From Glandiceps talaboti (Eukaryota; Hemichordata; Enteropneusta; Spengelidae): a stretch of 64,000 nt of DNA. Each line of letters starts with the position of its first letter. The stretch's first letter is position 1. Position numbers and translations under genes: made by a program. Shown one piece after another: positions 13,701-25,925 of this stretch. The stretch covers positions 16,198,519 through 16,262,518 of the forward strand of contig NC_135569.1 of NCBI RefSeq assembly GCF_964340395.1, written 5' to 3'. The notes beneath the pieces are model-generated. The model made no database searches. It saw nothing but the letters and a program-made list of their open reading frames with translations, and was not told the origin of the DNA.

Positions 13701-14625
13701 ATCAAAGTATATGCCATGAATCACTCAAGACTTTGCAATGAATAAGCTTGTTCCTGGTCATTCTGTTTTCAAGGAAATTGAGAATCTGTTTATTTCCCAT
13801 GCATTTAACTCAGTATTCGGCGGTCATTTCGGATTCTAAAATGGATTGATTTGGATATCGTTTTGACCGCTATACAAATAATTTGTACGGTGACCCAAGA
13901 TTCTTTTTCCAAATTTCAACTGGAAACGGGTTGATGTCTTTAACAAATTTAAACACGTTTAAAATTTTTCTTTCAGAGATGATTTCCACATGAATAGTAC
14001 TCTCACCCCTAAAAAGTACTTTTTCCTGAAGATGATATTTCACACGCTTTCTTGACGTAGTTATCTAGATGTGTCGTCGATAACAATTATGTGTGTTTAG
14101 ACTATCCACAAAACATACGCCTTTCCATATCATCTGGAATGTGAAATCTGAGTCTACACCACCCAGGAAGATATCAGATTTTTTCACAGGTCACGAATAA
14201 ATCTCATGAATAAACGTCAAGCCTCGCGATATTTGATGACTGACGGCCATTAAACGAATCAAACCATATCTCCTCACATTTGATTCAACACCAGCTGTTA
14301 TAGTAATTGTTGCCAATGTTGTAGGATTGAATGTTGGCAACTTTGACATTTACGTCAATCTTTCAACTTTCGGACAATATGCAGTATGTAGTAAAACTTT
14401 ATATGGCGCTCATTTTCAATCACCATTAGAGGTCCAAACTTACATATTGAATTTTTTGCAAACGTTGCCCTTTCAATCGGGATTCTTGTGTTTTAATGTA
14501 TTTTGTCCTAGCACTGCTAAAATTTATTAAATATACTTAAGTATTAAATACTTGATGCAATTAATAATCCATACTTGTCGTACCACTATAAACACGACTA
14601 GATTCAACATTTCAATTACACACAC
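10719..14625. other. About 3.9 kb of unassigned DNA
   Basis: Open frames of 96-106 codons occur (10765-11085 minus, 11310-11612 plus, 12316-12630 plus). None resembles a known family or is flanked by a matched acceptor and donor. A small direct repeat, GTTGCACCCAG twice, lies near 12918-12940. I see no gene I can defend. Confidence 0.5.
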
Positions 14626-14664
14626 ATATATATTATATATTATATATTATATATTATATATTAT
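14626..14664. repeat. 7-bp (ATTATAT)n repeat
   Basis: About five tandem units of ATTATAT following a short CACA run. Confidence 0.9.
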
Positions 14665-15199
14665 AAGAACATTTCAAAACTAAATCTCTGTACATATGTT
14701 ATACTATGTAAACCAGAATGTTTTTCAACTTGTTTATAATATATAAAAAAGTTATATGCAATCTTATTTATCTTATTAAAGTTTATTTTCCCTTGACTGT
14801 ATTTTGACCTCATAAATCCCAGGAGTCTTTACAGATGTTCACTGATACATTATCTTAGCAAACTGTTGCAGGAATAGCTTTAAAGTCATCTTATTCTAAC
14901 AATAGTTCGGATTTTATAGTCATCATTACTACATACCATCTTTATCTTAGAGATGGGAGATATTTTATCTTCGTGGTTAACCAATAAATCTTAAAAAATA
15001 CATTTTAGAATGCGTAAAATCATGAGATGTATACAATTTCAGAAAATAAAACTTTGTTTTCATGACTGGGGTGTATTTATGTAACTTGAAATGCATTTTG
15101 ATTGCATAGACGTCCTTCAAAAGAGCCTTGCATTGATTGTTTTTGGAATATTGGAATGTGGATATTACATGTGCTTGATTAGAAAATAATGCAAAGCAT
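14665..15199. other. Unassigned DNA
   Basis: AT-rich, no coding signal recognised. Confidence 0.5.
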
Positions 15200-15323
15200 G
15201 CATAAGCAAAACCTTGTCTACTTCCTGTTGGGAGTCTTTCAACTGTATAGATGGTTTGTGAGCATAAGCAAAACGTAGTCTACTTCCTGTTGGGGGTATC
15301 TTCAACTGTATCAATGGCTCTTT
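15200..15323. repeat. 62-bp tandem duplication
   Basis: Two diverged copies. Each contains GCATAAGCAAAAC, then GTCTACTTCCTGTTGGG, then TTCAACTGTAT. Copy starts are 15200 and 15262. It appears to be a simple local duplication. Confidence 0.85.
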
Positions 15324-18186
15324 CATCTATTAGCAATTTCATTGAAATAGGCCTGTGAGGTTAGATAGCTATTAGTAATACCATCAAATGATATATCTCG
15401 TATCTTATCAATTCGCACGATTTCAAATGCCTCTGTCAACGGGGGCTATGATAGCAGTATAGCTGTCAGCTAGATGTTGGTAAATATGCATTTTGATTTG
15501 AACCATATGTGCGGTAATCTATACACGCGTGTTTTTACAGTAGCGTATCACAACAAAAGTATTTATTGGTCTAAATCAGTTGTGGTTCTCACGTCGAACA
15601 CAAGCCTAGGAGGGTTTCCTGTGCCGATTTAGCCCTGGAGGGTATTGAATGTTTCTTATCTGAATAGACCACCGACCTTCTGTCATATAAACAGTGAGTG
15701 ACATCGAAAGAAGAAACAGAAAATCCATGTGATGATGAAATCTCAGTTTTATTATTGACTTGTATAATTTTACTGCACACGTTTCGACGATTCTTAATAA
15801 TGTATGTTTATCACTATAGCAACAACAAAGAATGTTCTTAATATTTATATGATTTGACGGTTAATATATTGTAACCTTTTGACCAGTTAAACCAAAGGAT
15901 TTAGACCTCCATAATTACAATATGTTTGGTATAAACCGATATTAAAATGGCACAGGTTGTTTTACTCAATTGAAAATACTTCACTTAAAACCAATGTTAA
16001 TGTGTATGTATATCTACTTTTTATTTACGACTGTCTTTTGGCATTGTTAGAACATTTGATTGCAAATTAGGAATTTCCTGAACATTTTTGGGTATGTATG
16101 ATAAAGTACGTCATCAGATCATTTATAAGCGATATCAGGTTCAGTCAATTGTAAGTGGTGATTAAGTATGCTTCAGTAAGTACAGTACTGCTAGTAACTT
16201 TATATATGTAGCAAGAACGATGCCCAAATTCATATAAACTCAGCTTGCGTCCCTTTAGCGCCATTGTATTTAGTACAGTTTACTTGATTGAAATGTAAGA
16301 TGATAAATTCGAAGATGAGACATCTGTATATCAATTATGATTCTCAAGGAGTATCCTTCCCATATTTATTACTAGATCCTTGTTGTAAATTGATTTGTTT
16401 ATCTTAAGTTTTATGTGGATGATGAAGAACACAGTCATTTCCCACATTGTATGATTTACTTTAAAGGTTGGTAATTCAATCCCTACCAATGGTAAAGTAG
16501 ATATATAAAATAGGGTTGGAATTAGGTTATTGTATTAAGATTGGTTGAATGCTTGAACATGTGCGAATACGACAGGTGCGATTACATCTAGTGTTGGTGG
16601 ATATTTTATATTGTCTGTTTATCCCAAATGACCAAAAACTTTGGTAATTAGACTACAAACACGTAGAATTTATCATTAATGGGGTACAAGCTGATTTTAC
16701 ACGTGTCTGGCCTTAGTTTACGCTGTATATGTATAAGTACTCGTGGTATTCTACTTACTGGAGCACACTTAGCCACCACTTTCAATTAACTGAAGTCAAC
16801 CCTGATACCAAGATATAACACATGATTGATCAGATGACGTAATTTATCATATGTATCAACATGTTCAAGAAATCCCTAATATGTAATCAACTGTTTTCAT
16901 AACACCAGCATAAAACTATAATGTTCTGATAATCATGCAGCGACATCAAAATAATTTTTAAGTAGTTTAATCGAGATTATTATGTACTCAAGCTTAATGG
17001 GCACACAGGAGTAGTTACCATGGAAGTAGTTTCTTTTACCATGGGAGTAGTTTTTATTTCATTAATCTACCGTAATTATGTAAGTATTTTCACTTGAGCA
17101 AAAAGCCTCTAAACACAGCTAGTCCCACTTTAATTGTAAGAAAGAGGAAAATATAGAAATATCCAAAGTATATATAGAATGCAAACTGGTTAATTGTGTC
17201 CGTGAAACCAGTGTGGAATATCAACAGTGTATAACATGTATGCTACTACTTGTCGTCCAACAAATAGAAAGAATGATCCACATTTTCATGTATAAATATT
17301 TTCTTCTCTTAACATGTGTCTGAAACATGTAATAGCTTTGGGTGGAAATTAATTTGACAGATTAAGATACCTCCAACAAGTGCGAGTCATTATTATGTCG
17401 CCTCTTTTCATTGCCAATGTTTTATAAATAAATATAAACTCTTGAGCCATGTTTCTAGGCTACATTTTAATTGGGACTTTCAAACCTTAATAGAGAGACT
17501 TCGACCTACAAATCTCCATGGCATGATATCAATTAAATAACTGAAACAAATCACGAACGTTTCCTTTCCGACTTTTAAATTGTTTATAGTTATTAACATC
17601 CCGGGTGTTAAAAAGGTTCTTCAAGAGATTTGGAGAATATATTTAGCTTGTACTTACTTTCAAGTTTAAGAGAATCAAACTAGAAAGGTATTTATTTTAC
17701 AACTCACAGTTTCTTCAATATTCCCGATGTATGATGGGTATATGTTCTTTCTAATCCATGAATAGCATGCGGAGTATATTTATGAACTATAATAATATTT
17801 TAATATCAGTCATGCATACCTTTACTTTGTAGGCTATTGAACGTGTTTACTGAAGAATCAAGAATATTTCTTTTACATATTATAAATGACCAAGGACATG
17901 ATGAACCTTAAAAAAAGCTCAAATTAAGAAAAATACACTGAACCCGTTTTGGTATTTTAAACATACTATTGAAGTTTTTTAAATATAAAGAACCATGCCT
18001 CTACCCTGGTAAACTTTCGATTTGTAAAGAACTGAACAGTGCAATGGTCAATGGACGGCAAACATTGGATGGTTAATATACACTGCCTCTACACTAGGTT
18101 TAAGATTTAGAAAAATGAAAGTATCTGAACACTCTTACAAAGCTTGATTTCTTTAAAAGTTACAATTGATACATGACACATACACA
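15324..18186. other. 2.9 kb of unassigned DNA
   Basis: A minus-strand open stretch (15589-15780) was considered and not accepted. Two short CCATGG-containing copies of a GGAAGTAGTTT-like phrase occur at about 17013-17060. Nothing else is recognised. Confidence 0.5.
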
Positions 18187-18449
18187 TACACAGTGAACCT
18201 TGCACACCCCCGTAACATTCACATACCTAGGACAGGGTTGTGCACATAGCTGTACCATCTCAATGGAGCCACGGGGGCTGTGCCAGCTATGTGTACAATA
18301 TCCCTGTAACAGCTCTGGTCAACACACTAGGTGTAACATACCTAGATTTGACAGATGTGTAACTGGTATTCCAACATCAATGTAACATGGATGTGTAATG
18401 TAGCAATGCAGCATAGGGTTTTACAACATCCATGTAGAATAGTTTTTTT

Positions 18450-18596
18450 CCCACAACCATGTACCAGCTATGTTAGCATAGCTGTAACATAGGTATTTCC
18501 CACAGCCATGTACCAGCTATGTTAGCATAGCTGTAATAGCGGTATTTCCCACAGCCATGTACCAGCTATGTGAGCAATGCTAGTCAGATATGAACA
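18450..18596. repeat. 49-bp tandem repeat, about 2.8 units
   Basis: Each unit reads CCCACAGCCATGTACCAGCT followed by ATGT(T/G)AGCA. The first two continue with TAGCTGTAA and GGTATTT. Units begin at 18450, 18499 and 18548. Each complete unit holds an internal inverted pair, AGCTATG...CATAGCT, so each could fold into a small hairpin. Confidence 0.85.
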
Positions 18597-18744
18597 AAAG
18601 GGTTGCTACAGGGTATTATTCCACCATAGCTGTTACATGTATTTGCACAACTGTGTGCTAGGTATGCAGTACACAGCTATGGTACTGGAGGTGCAAAACA
18701 GTCATGGCACAGGGTGCACTGGTGCATAGCTGTGCTCTTCTTCT

Positions 18745-18804
18745 TAGCACTAGGATGTAACCACATCCTAGCACTAGGATGTGCACATCCTAGTACTAGG
18801 ATGT
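18745..18804. repeat. Cluster of CTAGGATGT palindromes
   Basis: ACATCCTAGTACTAGGATGT at 18785-18804 is a perfect 20-bp palindrome. Immediately before it is a near-palindromic sister, ACATCCTAGCACTAGGATGT, with one central mismatch pair, and a further half-unit GCACTAGGATGT. The whole stretch can form alternative hairpins next to the right terminus of the surrounding element. Confidence 0.85.
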
Positions 18805-18822
18805 ACATGGTTCCCTGTGTAT

Positions 18823-19133
18823 TCGAAAGCTAATAAACATGAACGATCGAACCATTATCGTGGGAATATGTTGGCAAACAAATATAATGCTGGAAAGTAA
18901 TTGCTTTATTTGTTGTTGATAATTTAGCTTGCTGCAAACTCAAAATATGCAAATTATGAGTCGTTAGAAGAAAACCTCTAGAAAATATTGTTTGTAAACC
19001 AGGGTGATACAGTAAGTTGTTCAGTATTCCTATATTCAATATATTATTGTCAGTACAATTTGCTCGACTAGTCATGCATCCTTGTGCAGAATAACCTTAG
19101 TTTACACTGTACGTAATAGTATTAACGTACCCC
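18823..19133. other. Unassigned DNA
   Basis: An 81-codon minus-strand frame overlaps this interval but shows no family features. Confidence 0.45.
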
Positions 19134-19260
19134 AGCTACAGTACAGTACAGTACTGTACAGTATAGTATAGTATAGTATAGTATAGTACAGTACAGTACA
19201 GTATAGTATAGTACAGTACAGTACAGTACTGTACAGTATAGTACAGTACAGTAGCTACAG
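19134..19260. repeat. (GTACA/GTATA)n pentamer array
   Basis: About 24 pentamers, mixing ACAGT and ATAGT variants, bounded on both sides by AGCTACAG-like sequence. GTACTGTAC palindromes occur where register changes. Confidence 0.9.
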
Positions 19261-19385
19261 TAAAAGTTTCCATTTTGGTTTAAAACACAGAAAGATAGGG
19301 AGACTAAAGTTGTTGAAAGCATACTTGAGCTTAAATAAAAACGCATTTAATTACACTCAGTAGTTGAGGTTATCGTCATTTACAG

Positions 19386-19439
19386 CAACCCTTGGTTGTA
19401 TCACTCAGATGAACCAACCCTTGGTTGTATCACTCAGAT
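19386..19439. repeat. 29-bp direct duplication
   Basis: CAACCCTTGGTTGTATCACT plus CAGAT occurs at 19386 and again at 19415. The copies are identical over 25 bp. Confidence 0.85.
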
Positions 19440-19440
19440 C

Positions 19441-21894
19441 AATCTAGAATGATTGATGTACAGGCAATAAAAAATAGTAATGTGTCTTTAATTGCTATAA
19501 TGAAACTTTTAGACTGTTTTTGCGATTCGCGTAAAAGTATATAACAGTCGCTGTAAACCAGACTTGGAAATGATATTTGACTTAAAATGGACGACATTTT
19601 TGTTTTAAGAGATTCCTAGTGAAATCAATCATTTTGATGGACACATTCCATGACTTGCGTGAGAGCAGGAAACCAAATGTCGTAAGAATCCTACTTGGTA
19701 TGTATATTTATTTTAAGTGGAAACATAGAAGTCTTTTCTATTTCTAAGATATCAAACTGATTACTGTAAACAGAAGCTTAACTTAAGTGTTCTGTTTATT
19801 TAGAAATAATCGTAACTTTATATAATGCCTTGTAACATATGATAAATACTCATTGCCAGAAGCGGTCAACTTGAGACGGATCAAAAAGCTAATATCACAT
19901 ATTGGTTGCTGTTATGTCAAGCATGTGCAATTGTCTTTAGACAGACTTTCGTGTAAGTTAGCCTATGGTAGGGACGTTAATTATTTCATCAGACTGTAAG
20001 AAATATTTGCCTTTTTCTAGACGTCGATATGATGTAACGATGACAACTGTTTCGACCTTCTTGGATGCTATTGCGCAAATGTCAAAGGAACCAAGATGAA
20101 ACATTATGCATTCTCTCTTCATATGTTTTTACTTATTCGGACAGGAAAAACTACATTTTTGGAATGCACATGTAGACAGATAATCTGGACTAAATACATT
20201 CCTGTCCATATTTCAGCTTCTATTTTCAGTTCTACCAAATCACAGGTTAACAAACATCTTTTAGCCTGCTAGACAATCCAAATTGTACTATTCGTGTATT
20301 AAATTCTGGCACGCATTATTTCACTGTCGAGTGTAAAAGTAAGTTAAGCCAATATCTAGTGATCCAAATCAAGGAAGTTAATGGGATTTAAATATTCATC
20401 TATTGACATGCAAATATCGATGAAAATTCAACAAACAAATTGCTTCTTACAATGTTAAAATAATTTTTCATGGTTGATTGATTCTAGCTCAAAGAAAGGT
20501 TCTGTATTCAAATCATTTTTTCATGAGACAAAAGACAATGGCGAAATTCTTTTAACAAAATGACGAGATAACATCATTCTAGAACCTAGTTATCGACTCC
20601 ATCTTTATTAAAAGTATTTTCTGTTCTGTATCAGTATGCACAATGTAGACGTGTCGAAATGCACGTAAACGTTCCTTCGGTATAAACATCCATTTAGACA
20701 TGTTCAAAATTATATATGTTCGAAGCTGCATGTGAAACAAAAGACATAGTGTTCCCCGGTCTACAGAGTTCAAATCAAAAGACTATGCCCATATTCAGAT
20801 ATATTTTATATCTTCACGTCAAAACAACACATACTGACATCATCAGAATGCGAACACCACTTGGAACATCATCAACTCTACAAACGTAGTTTTCAAATGT
20901 TATAATTACATTATTTCAAATAGTTTCCTTCCTTAAGCTTAAAATGCTTCTGTCACAAGGTTTTAATAATCTGGGTCGAAAGTAACATGGCTCCCTAAGT
21001 TACTCGTAATTTCTTGAATCGAAGATTTTGAGAGCCTTCGGAAAAATACCGATGATAAAGGCTTGTCAGAATTTGATATTTCGTCAACATTACTTAATAA
21101 AGTAAGAGTATCTGATGCAGTATTTCAGTGACTAGTAAAAATCAACATGAACAAAATTATTGTAAAGTCTTCAGTATATTTTATAGTTACCTTTTAGACA
21201 TGATCAGTGACACCTACAGGATATAACATACACTGGGTGCACAACTTTGTAGTAATGTGTATAGCATTGACCCATAAAAACTGCATTGAGTACTTGCTAT
21301 TGAAAAACCTCTCATAATATTGTGTGACCTTGTAATGCATGGATGGTTCGTTATGCATGCAAGCTAGATAACACTTCTAAAGTATGTCGTAGCCATTAAT
21401 CGTGATGTTAAATACTTGTTATAGTTGCCATTAGACAAACTTTGCTCTCCGGCTATCCATATGTGGAGGAAAGTTAAGAAATACACACTCATTCCCAAAT
21501 GCCTTAATAATGAATCACGGGTTTATACATAGAAGTGGATTGGGTATTTACATGGTTAAATTCCATCACGTTATATATCTCGTCATCAAAGAGAGCACCA
21601 TTCTTTTGTTTGCTTTTCCTTAGAAACGCTTCATTGGTTGTATTTGAAAATAATGTAACCCTTGATTCAGAACTGTAGAAAAAAAAACACATTATACCAT
21701 GCACGAGCTAGGTTGAACAAAAATATGGAATATATATACTCTAGTCGTTCTACGTCATGACAGCGCGTGTCTATGTCAAACCAACGCCTGTTTACGTCAC
21801 TGGTTTTGCTCTGTTCGAAATATGGGTCAAAACGTTTAAAATTGCCATTACTTTCCTGATTTTTCTTTGATATTACTGGCTATGGTATAATTAT
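19441..21894. other. 2.4 kb of unassigned DNA
   Basis: No supported gene. Two TACGTCA motifs (21752-21758 and 21793-21799) lie just before the fold-back element below; they match the cAMP-response-element core but could be coincidental. Confidence 0.45.
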
Positions 21895-22041
21895 GTTATT
21901 CTCTGGTATTTGTCTTCATCAGCCTGAAAATACTTGTGACCTAAGGGTTGTCACTACTAGTCTAGCGACACATAGTGACAAAGCCCCTTAGGCCACTCGT
22001 ATTTTCCTGTGGCTGTACGAAGAAAAATGCTGGGGAATAAC
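21895..22041. mobile_element. Small fold-back (hairpin) element
   Basis: The left arm (about 21895-21956) pairs with the right arm (about 21973-22041) in inverted orientation. For example GTTATTCTCTGGTATTTGTC on the left matches GTTATTCCCCAGCATTTTTC read from the right arm's complement, and GAAAATACTTGTGACCTAAG matches GAAAATACGAGTGGCCTAAG. The arms are diverged but alignable end to end, with a loop of about 16 nt. It is non-coding and most simply a MITE remnant. Confidence 0.7.
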
Positions 22042-22660
22042 ATCTAATTAATCATGTAAAATCGTCTGCTTTAGAGAGTAAAGTACTGCTATTACGTACA
22101 CGCAATGGACCAGTGTCCAATCCGAGTATGTTAGAATCGAAGACTATGACACCTACAGATACAACTTAGGACAGATACTACACGTTATCATCAGGTTACG
22201 GAAGTTTTACTAAAAGTTGACTTGAAAGTCACTTAACACAGATCGCATGATGAAACTGGTAACAGTACCGGCATTGACACGTTTCGGATATAAAATTTCT
22301 CTCTGGAGAAGAGTCTTATTTCTTCATGAATGACTCAACTCAACATGGACAGCACGGGACACGTTGTGCCAATTTATTTTGCTTTGATGTCAAAAAATAC
22401 TGCTAAATCCTGTCACGTTCCATGTGTGTCCTTCGCTTGATATAAACATACTTAACGAAATCGCTGCAGATAATCTTAAAGTATTAAGTACATCTATGGC
22501 TGTGTTAATAATGATTTTTCAAGCATGTACTTGGAAAATCCGAAACTATAAGTTATGGGATAAAAGTCACGTGTTGGCACTTAGCCAATAAATACACAGA
22601 ATTGCAATAATATAACTTATCTCGTCCTGAAGTTTATTTTCAAGAGTTAGGGTAAAATGT
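22042..22660. other. Unassigned DNA
   Basis: No feature recognised. Confidence 0.5.
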
Positions 22661-22776
22661 GTTTATTTATTTATTCATTTATTTATGTATTTATTTATTT
22701 ATTTATTTATTAAATTCTTTCATTTATTTACTTTATTTCTTTTTTTTTCTTTTTTTTGAGAGAGAGGGAGAGAGAA
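22661..22776. repeat. (TTTA)n, T-rich and GAGA low-complexity tract
   Basis: About 70 bp of TTTA units with a few substitutions, then a pyrimidine run and a short GAGAGAGGG run. It produces a spurious F/Y/I-rich open frame. Confidence 0.9.
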
Positions 22777-23185
22777 ATGAATGTTCGCATTATACAAATT
22801 TATCAATAATTTCAGTAAAAATGATGTTGGATTGGTGTTTCACTCGTGGGACACAGTGTTTTGTACAGAGATAAAAAATATACTTCAACTCCACACTAAC
22901 AATAACAGAGACACGCACAATACATAGCAGGATTATGTACCCAAACACTTGTTTGAGTACATTTTTTGTAAAATGTTAAGCATTGCTATTCTTTTACAGC
23001 GCAGTAAAAATGGGCTTCTATTGGACACATTACACATGGATTTCTCGATTTTAGTGGCTTCAATTGAATTATATACTTTCCAACTGATAATCAACATGGT
23101 AACTTGACTACTTCTAAATTCCACTGTGCACAACACCTAGTACCTAGTATATACTCGTATTGTTTTGCATTTGAAGCCCCTCTGC

Positions 23186-23216
23186 ATGAGTGAGTGAGTG
23201 AGTGAGTGAGTGAGTG
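23186..23216. repeat. (GAGT)n microsatellite
   Basis: About seven GAGT units inside the loop of the large inverted-repeat element. Confidence 0.9.
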
Positions 23217-23293
23217 TAGAAATACTACGTCACGTGACTGAAAGACCAAGGCAACATCATTTATACATCATTTAAAAAGGAGAAGTATGGTTC

Positions 23294-23495
23294 TTACAGC
23301 TAGAATGTTGTAGGCTTGATGTTTCACTCATGTGGAATGACATTTACAGCTAAAATGATGTAGGCTTGATGTTCCACTCATGTGATATGACATTACAGCT
23401 AAAATGATGTTGACTTGGTGACTCACTCATGTGGAATGACATTTACAGCTAAAATGATGTACGTTGGTGTTTCACTCATATGACATGACATTTAA
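23294..23495. repeat. 50-bp tandem repeat, four units
   Basis: Units start at 23294, 23344, 23393 and 23443. Each contains TTACAGCTAAAATGATGT, a variable middle (GGCTTGATGTTC, GACTTGGTGACT and so on), then CACTCATGTG and ATGACAT. The motif equals the terminal motif of the surrounding inverted-repeat element. An opposite-strand relative lies at 23231-23263. Confidence 0.9.
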
Positions 23496-23829
23496 TACAC
23501 AACATCAGACAACTTCTAATCCAAAAGAAACAATTACATAGGTGCTATGCGCAGTGAGGATGTAGAAGTAGTCAAGTTGAAATGTCGATTATCAGTTAGA
23601 AAATAAACAATTGCAGCCATTAAAATCTTCAAGTCCATGTGTTATGTTTTCATTAGAGGCCTGCTGCACTGTGAAAGAATAGCAATGTTTATCAGTGTTC
23701 ATTGTGATTGGGTAAAGGATCCTGCTGTGTTTATTGTGTCTCTAGTTAGTCGAGAGTTGAAATATATCTTTGTGTCAAAAACGTAATGCCCCATGAGTGA
23801 AACACCAAGCCTACATCATTTTAGCTATA

Positions 23830-25575
23830 GCATACGTAAATCGTAACTAGTGTGAAAGGGCATACATTCAAGGGGGGGGGCTCACATATTAAGGGTAATA
23901 TACATAATTTTTGTATCGCATATTCCCCCTATAGAATTTTGACTCAGTTGTTAAGTTTGACCCCTCCCCTTTGAATGAACGCGTACAACGCTTGACTCTA
24001 TGATTTGGACAACGTGGTTGCCTACTTATAGAATGTCACATTTTCTCCAGACTTGTGGCTCCTATTTCAGGCGGAATGTAGACATTGGACGCCTACTTTC
24101 TTGCTGATAAGTAGAGTTTGATCCCCAGTTTTTGGAAATCCATTGTAGAATTTGTGGTTGTCATTTAAATCCGTCAGGGGGCACCGTTTGTGCCCATTTC
24201 CCAGCCAATTACCCCCCCCCCCCTCCCCATACGGAACACTTACATTGTTACGCACCAACAAGTATGTTACATAAAGATATGATTTTATTGATAAGTTGGG
24301 GAGTAGCGATTGACTAAAAATTGTGTTTTATTTGTAGACCTAACGTTATGGGAAATTGTCAATTTGACCTTCCCACGTGTAAATCGTGTATCATGCAGTA
24401 GTTACAGTACTAACCTTCAACATCTGGTTTTATTTGAAACTTGAAATTCGGTGTCGTCTTCACTAAATATTTGAGAAATGTCAAATATTGGTGTACTTGA
24501 AATGATAAATAGATTAGTAATCACAGGGGTATTTCACGATAATTTATTATCCTAAAATAGTGAATAACTTGCATCGTTTTAGATGGCTACACAACAAACA
24601 TTTCAGGGACTGCAGTCAGGCGAAACTTTTGTTAGTAATTGTGATATCTGCAAGATTTACGTGTCACTTCTTGTTATCAATACAGTAGATATTCCGGTAT
24701 GCATGCTTGTGGGACATGCGTAATGTACACCGTTTCTCATAAATGTTTCATGGTGAGATACTATTAGGCAAATCAAAGAACACGACTATTCCCAAAGACT
24801 TGTCTCCAAGCAACTACCGCCCTCGCTATAGCTAGCACAATCTAGGTCTCAAGGGTGTTACTAAAAACGATATCTCGATATCAGGAATTGCACACAGTAC
24901 GTAAACATGATGTGGATGTTTGCTGTTTTGTATTTTTACATCAATGGCCTTGCTAGAAATATTTCAACTACTAGAATGAACAAATTGTGAACATGGTACT
25001 GGTAATTAATCACTGTCAAAAATGGCGGTAAAATAACTTTTGACAACCCATGTGTTCTGGCGGGAAAAAGTATCAAGACAGAAACTTATATTTAAAATGA
25101 CGTGATACAGAGCTGTGAATTCGAACCTATGCATAGCTATCACCGGGCATGCTGATGTCTAGGTCACAATTAGTAGTTTAAACAAAGGTCAAAGATGGGC
25201 CATCACCGACAAGTTTGCTCAGTAAGCCAAAGAAGATCGTTGAAAGGAACCACGTTGGTAAGCTGTCGTTGCTCTAAGCGTGTTCGTAGAATCTGACAAC
25301 ACAAATTGTAGCGGATTCCCCAAGGACATAATTACGGTGTATCTAAGCACAACATGCCGTTGGAATTTTATCCCCTGGCTGTGCTAGCAAATTGGGAATC
25401 CACTGATAAGAGACTATGCATATTAAATTTGAGAAACCCTCGGGCCACTCAACGAGGAAAGAAATCGCTAAGTATCGTTCACTTAGTCAGATATCGTATC
25501 TATTATCCAAATCATGTTGACGAAGGCACAGATATATAAGCATGCATATCCAACAAAATACAGTAAGAGGCTGAG
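23830..25575. other. Unassigned DNA with G9 and C12 homopolymers
   Basis: A G9 run (23872-23880) preceded by ATTCAA is partly complementary to CCCCTCCCCTTTGAATGAA at 23961-23979, making a possible hairpin. A C12 run lies at 24212-24223. ORFs crossing these are proline/glycine artefacts. No gene is seen. Confidence 0.5.
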
Positions 25576-25925
25576 TAAGGCCTGAAAAAATTGTGTGTTT
25601 CCAATTACACTCAATTTTAGAATAGGTGGGGTAGGCAGATTTTTTTCATGTGTGAATGTCTAGTTCAGGTATTTATGTTTTCCGTTGTTTTCCATAAGGT
25701 CTTTTTGTTATTGGTTTCTTCCCATCCGATGTACCTTGACATTACAGATCGGAAGAACAGTTATATATTGTCATTTTAAGTTGTTGTCAGTTTTCGCATC
25801 CACTATTTCTCGCGAGACTTCACAATTATCACGATTGTACTTTTTTTCTCTCGAATACGTAAAAAAGGGTCGGCAGTGATATGCGGGGTCGGGTAAACGG
25901 AACGAAACAATTATTTTAGGCCTAA
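25576..25925. mobile_element. TTAGGCCTAA-ended dispersed repeat, copy 2 (inverted)
   Basis: This copy starts TAAGGCCTGAAAAAATTGTG and ends ATTATTTTAGGCCTAA. Its whole length aligns with the reverse complement of 9940-10326 with moderate divergence and small gaps. The two copies share GTCTAGTTCAGGTA near one end and GCATCCACTATTTCT in the middle. The core contains CTCGCGAGACTTCAC. It has no open frame of its own. Confidence 0.7.

Larger units (their letters stand above)
18187..18821. mobile_element. TIR element with TA-flanked CACAGTGAACC ends
   Basis: The left end TA-CACAGTGAACC (18187-18199) is matched by GGTTCCCTGTG-TA on the right (18809-18821): 10 of 11 bases inverted, with TA on both outer sides. 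That fits a Tc1/mariner-type TA target duplication. No transposase is encoded, so it is a MITE-like non-autonomous element if real. The interior is unusually structured. The 7-mer AGCTATG or its complement CATAGCT occurs ten times between 18245 and 18731. A 49-bp tandem repeat begins at 18450, 18499 and 18548. A run of palindromes occupies 18745-18804. Confidence 0.6.
22815..23829. mobile_element. 1-kb fold-back element with ~300-bp inverted arms
   Basis: The left arm 22815-23137 and right arm 23541-23829 are diverged inverted copies over their full length. Terminal motif: AATGATGTTGGATTGGTGTT with TCACTC on the left, AATGATGTAGGCTTGGTGTT with TCACTC on the complement of the right. Interior match: AACTTGACTACTTCTAAATT (left) versus AACTTGACTACTTCTACATC (right complement). 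There is no coding content. The loop (23138-23540) holds a (GAGT)n run and five more copies of the terminal motif. Confidence 0.75.

Noticed and set aside
15589-15780. Minus-strand open stretch with fairly balanced composition
   Set aside because: No convincing acceptor with a pyrimidine tract, no ATG near the start and no recognisable family; kept only as a note.
23294-23495. Four 50-bp repeats considered as a CRISPR-like array
   Set aside because: There are no unique spacers, only tandem units of one motif, and the context is an animal-type fold-back element.
25354-25539. 61-codon frame with protein-like composition upstream of the repeat
   Set aside because: No splice context or family; within the length expected by chance for a 64-kb window.
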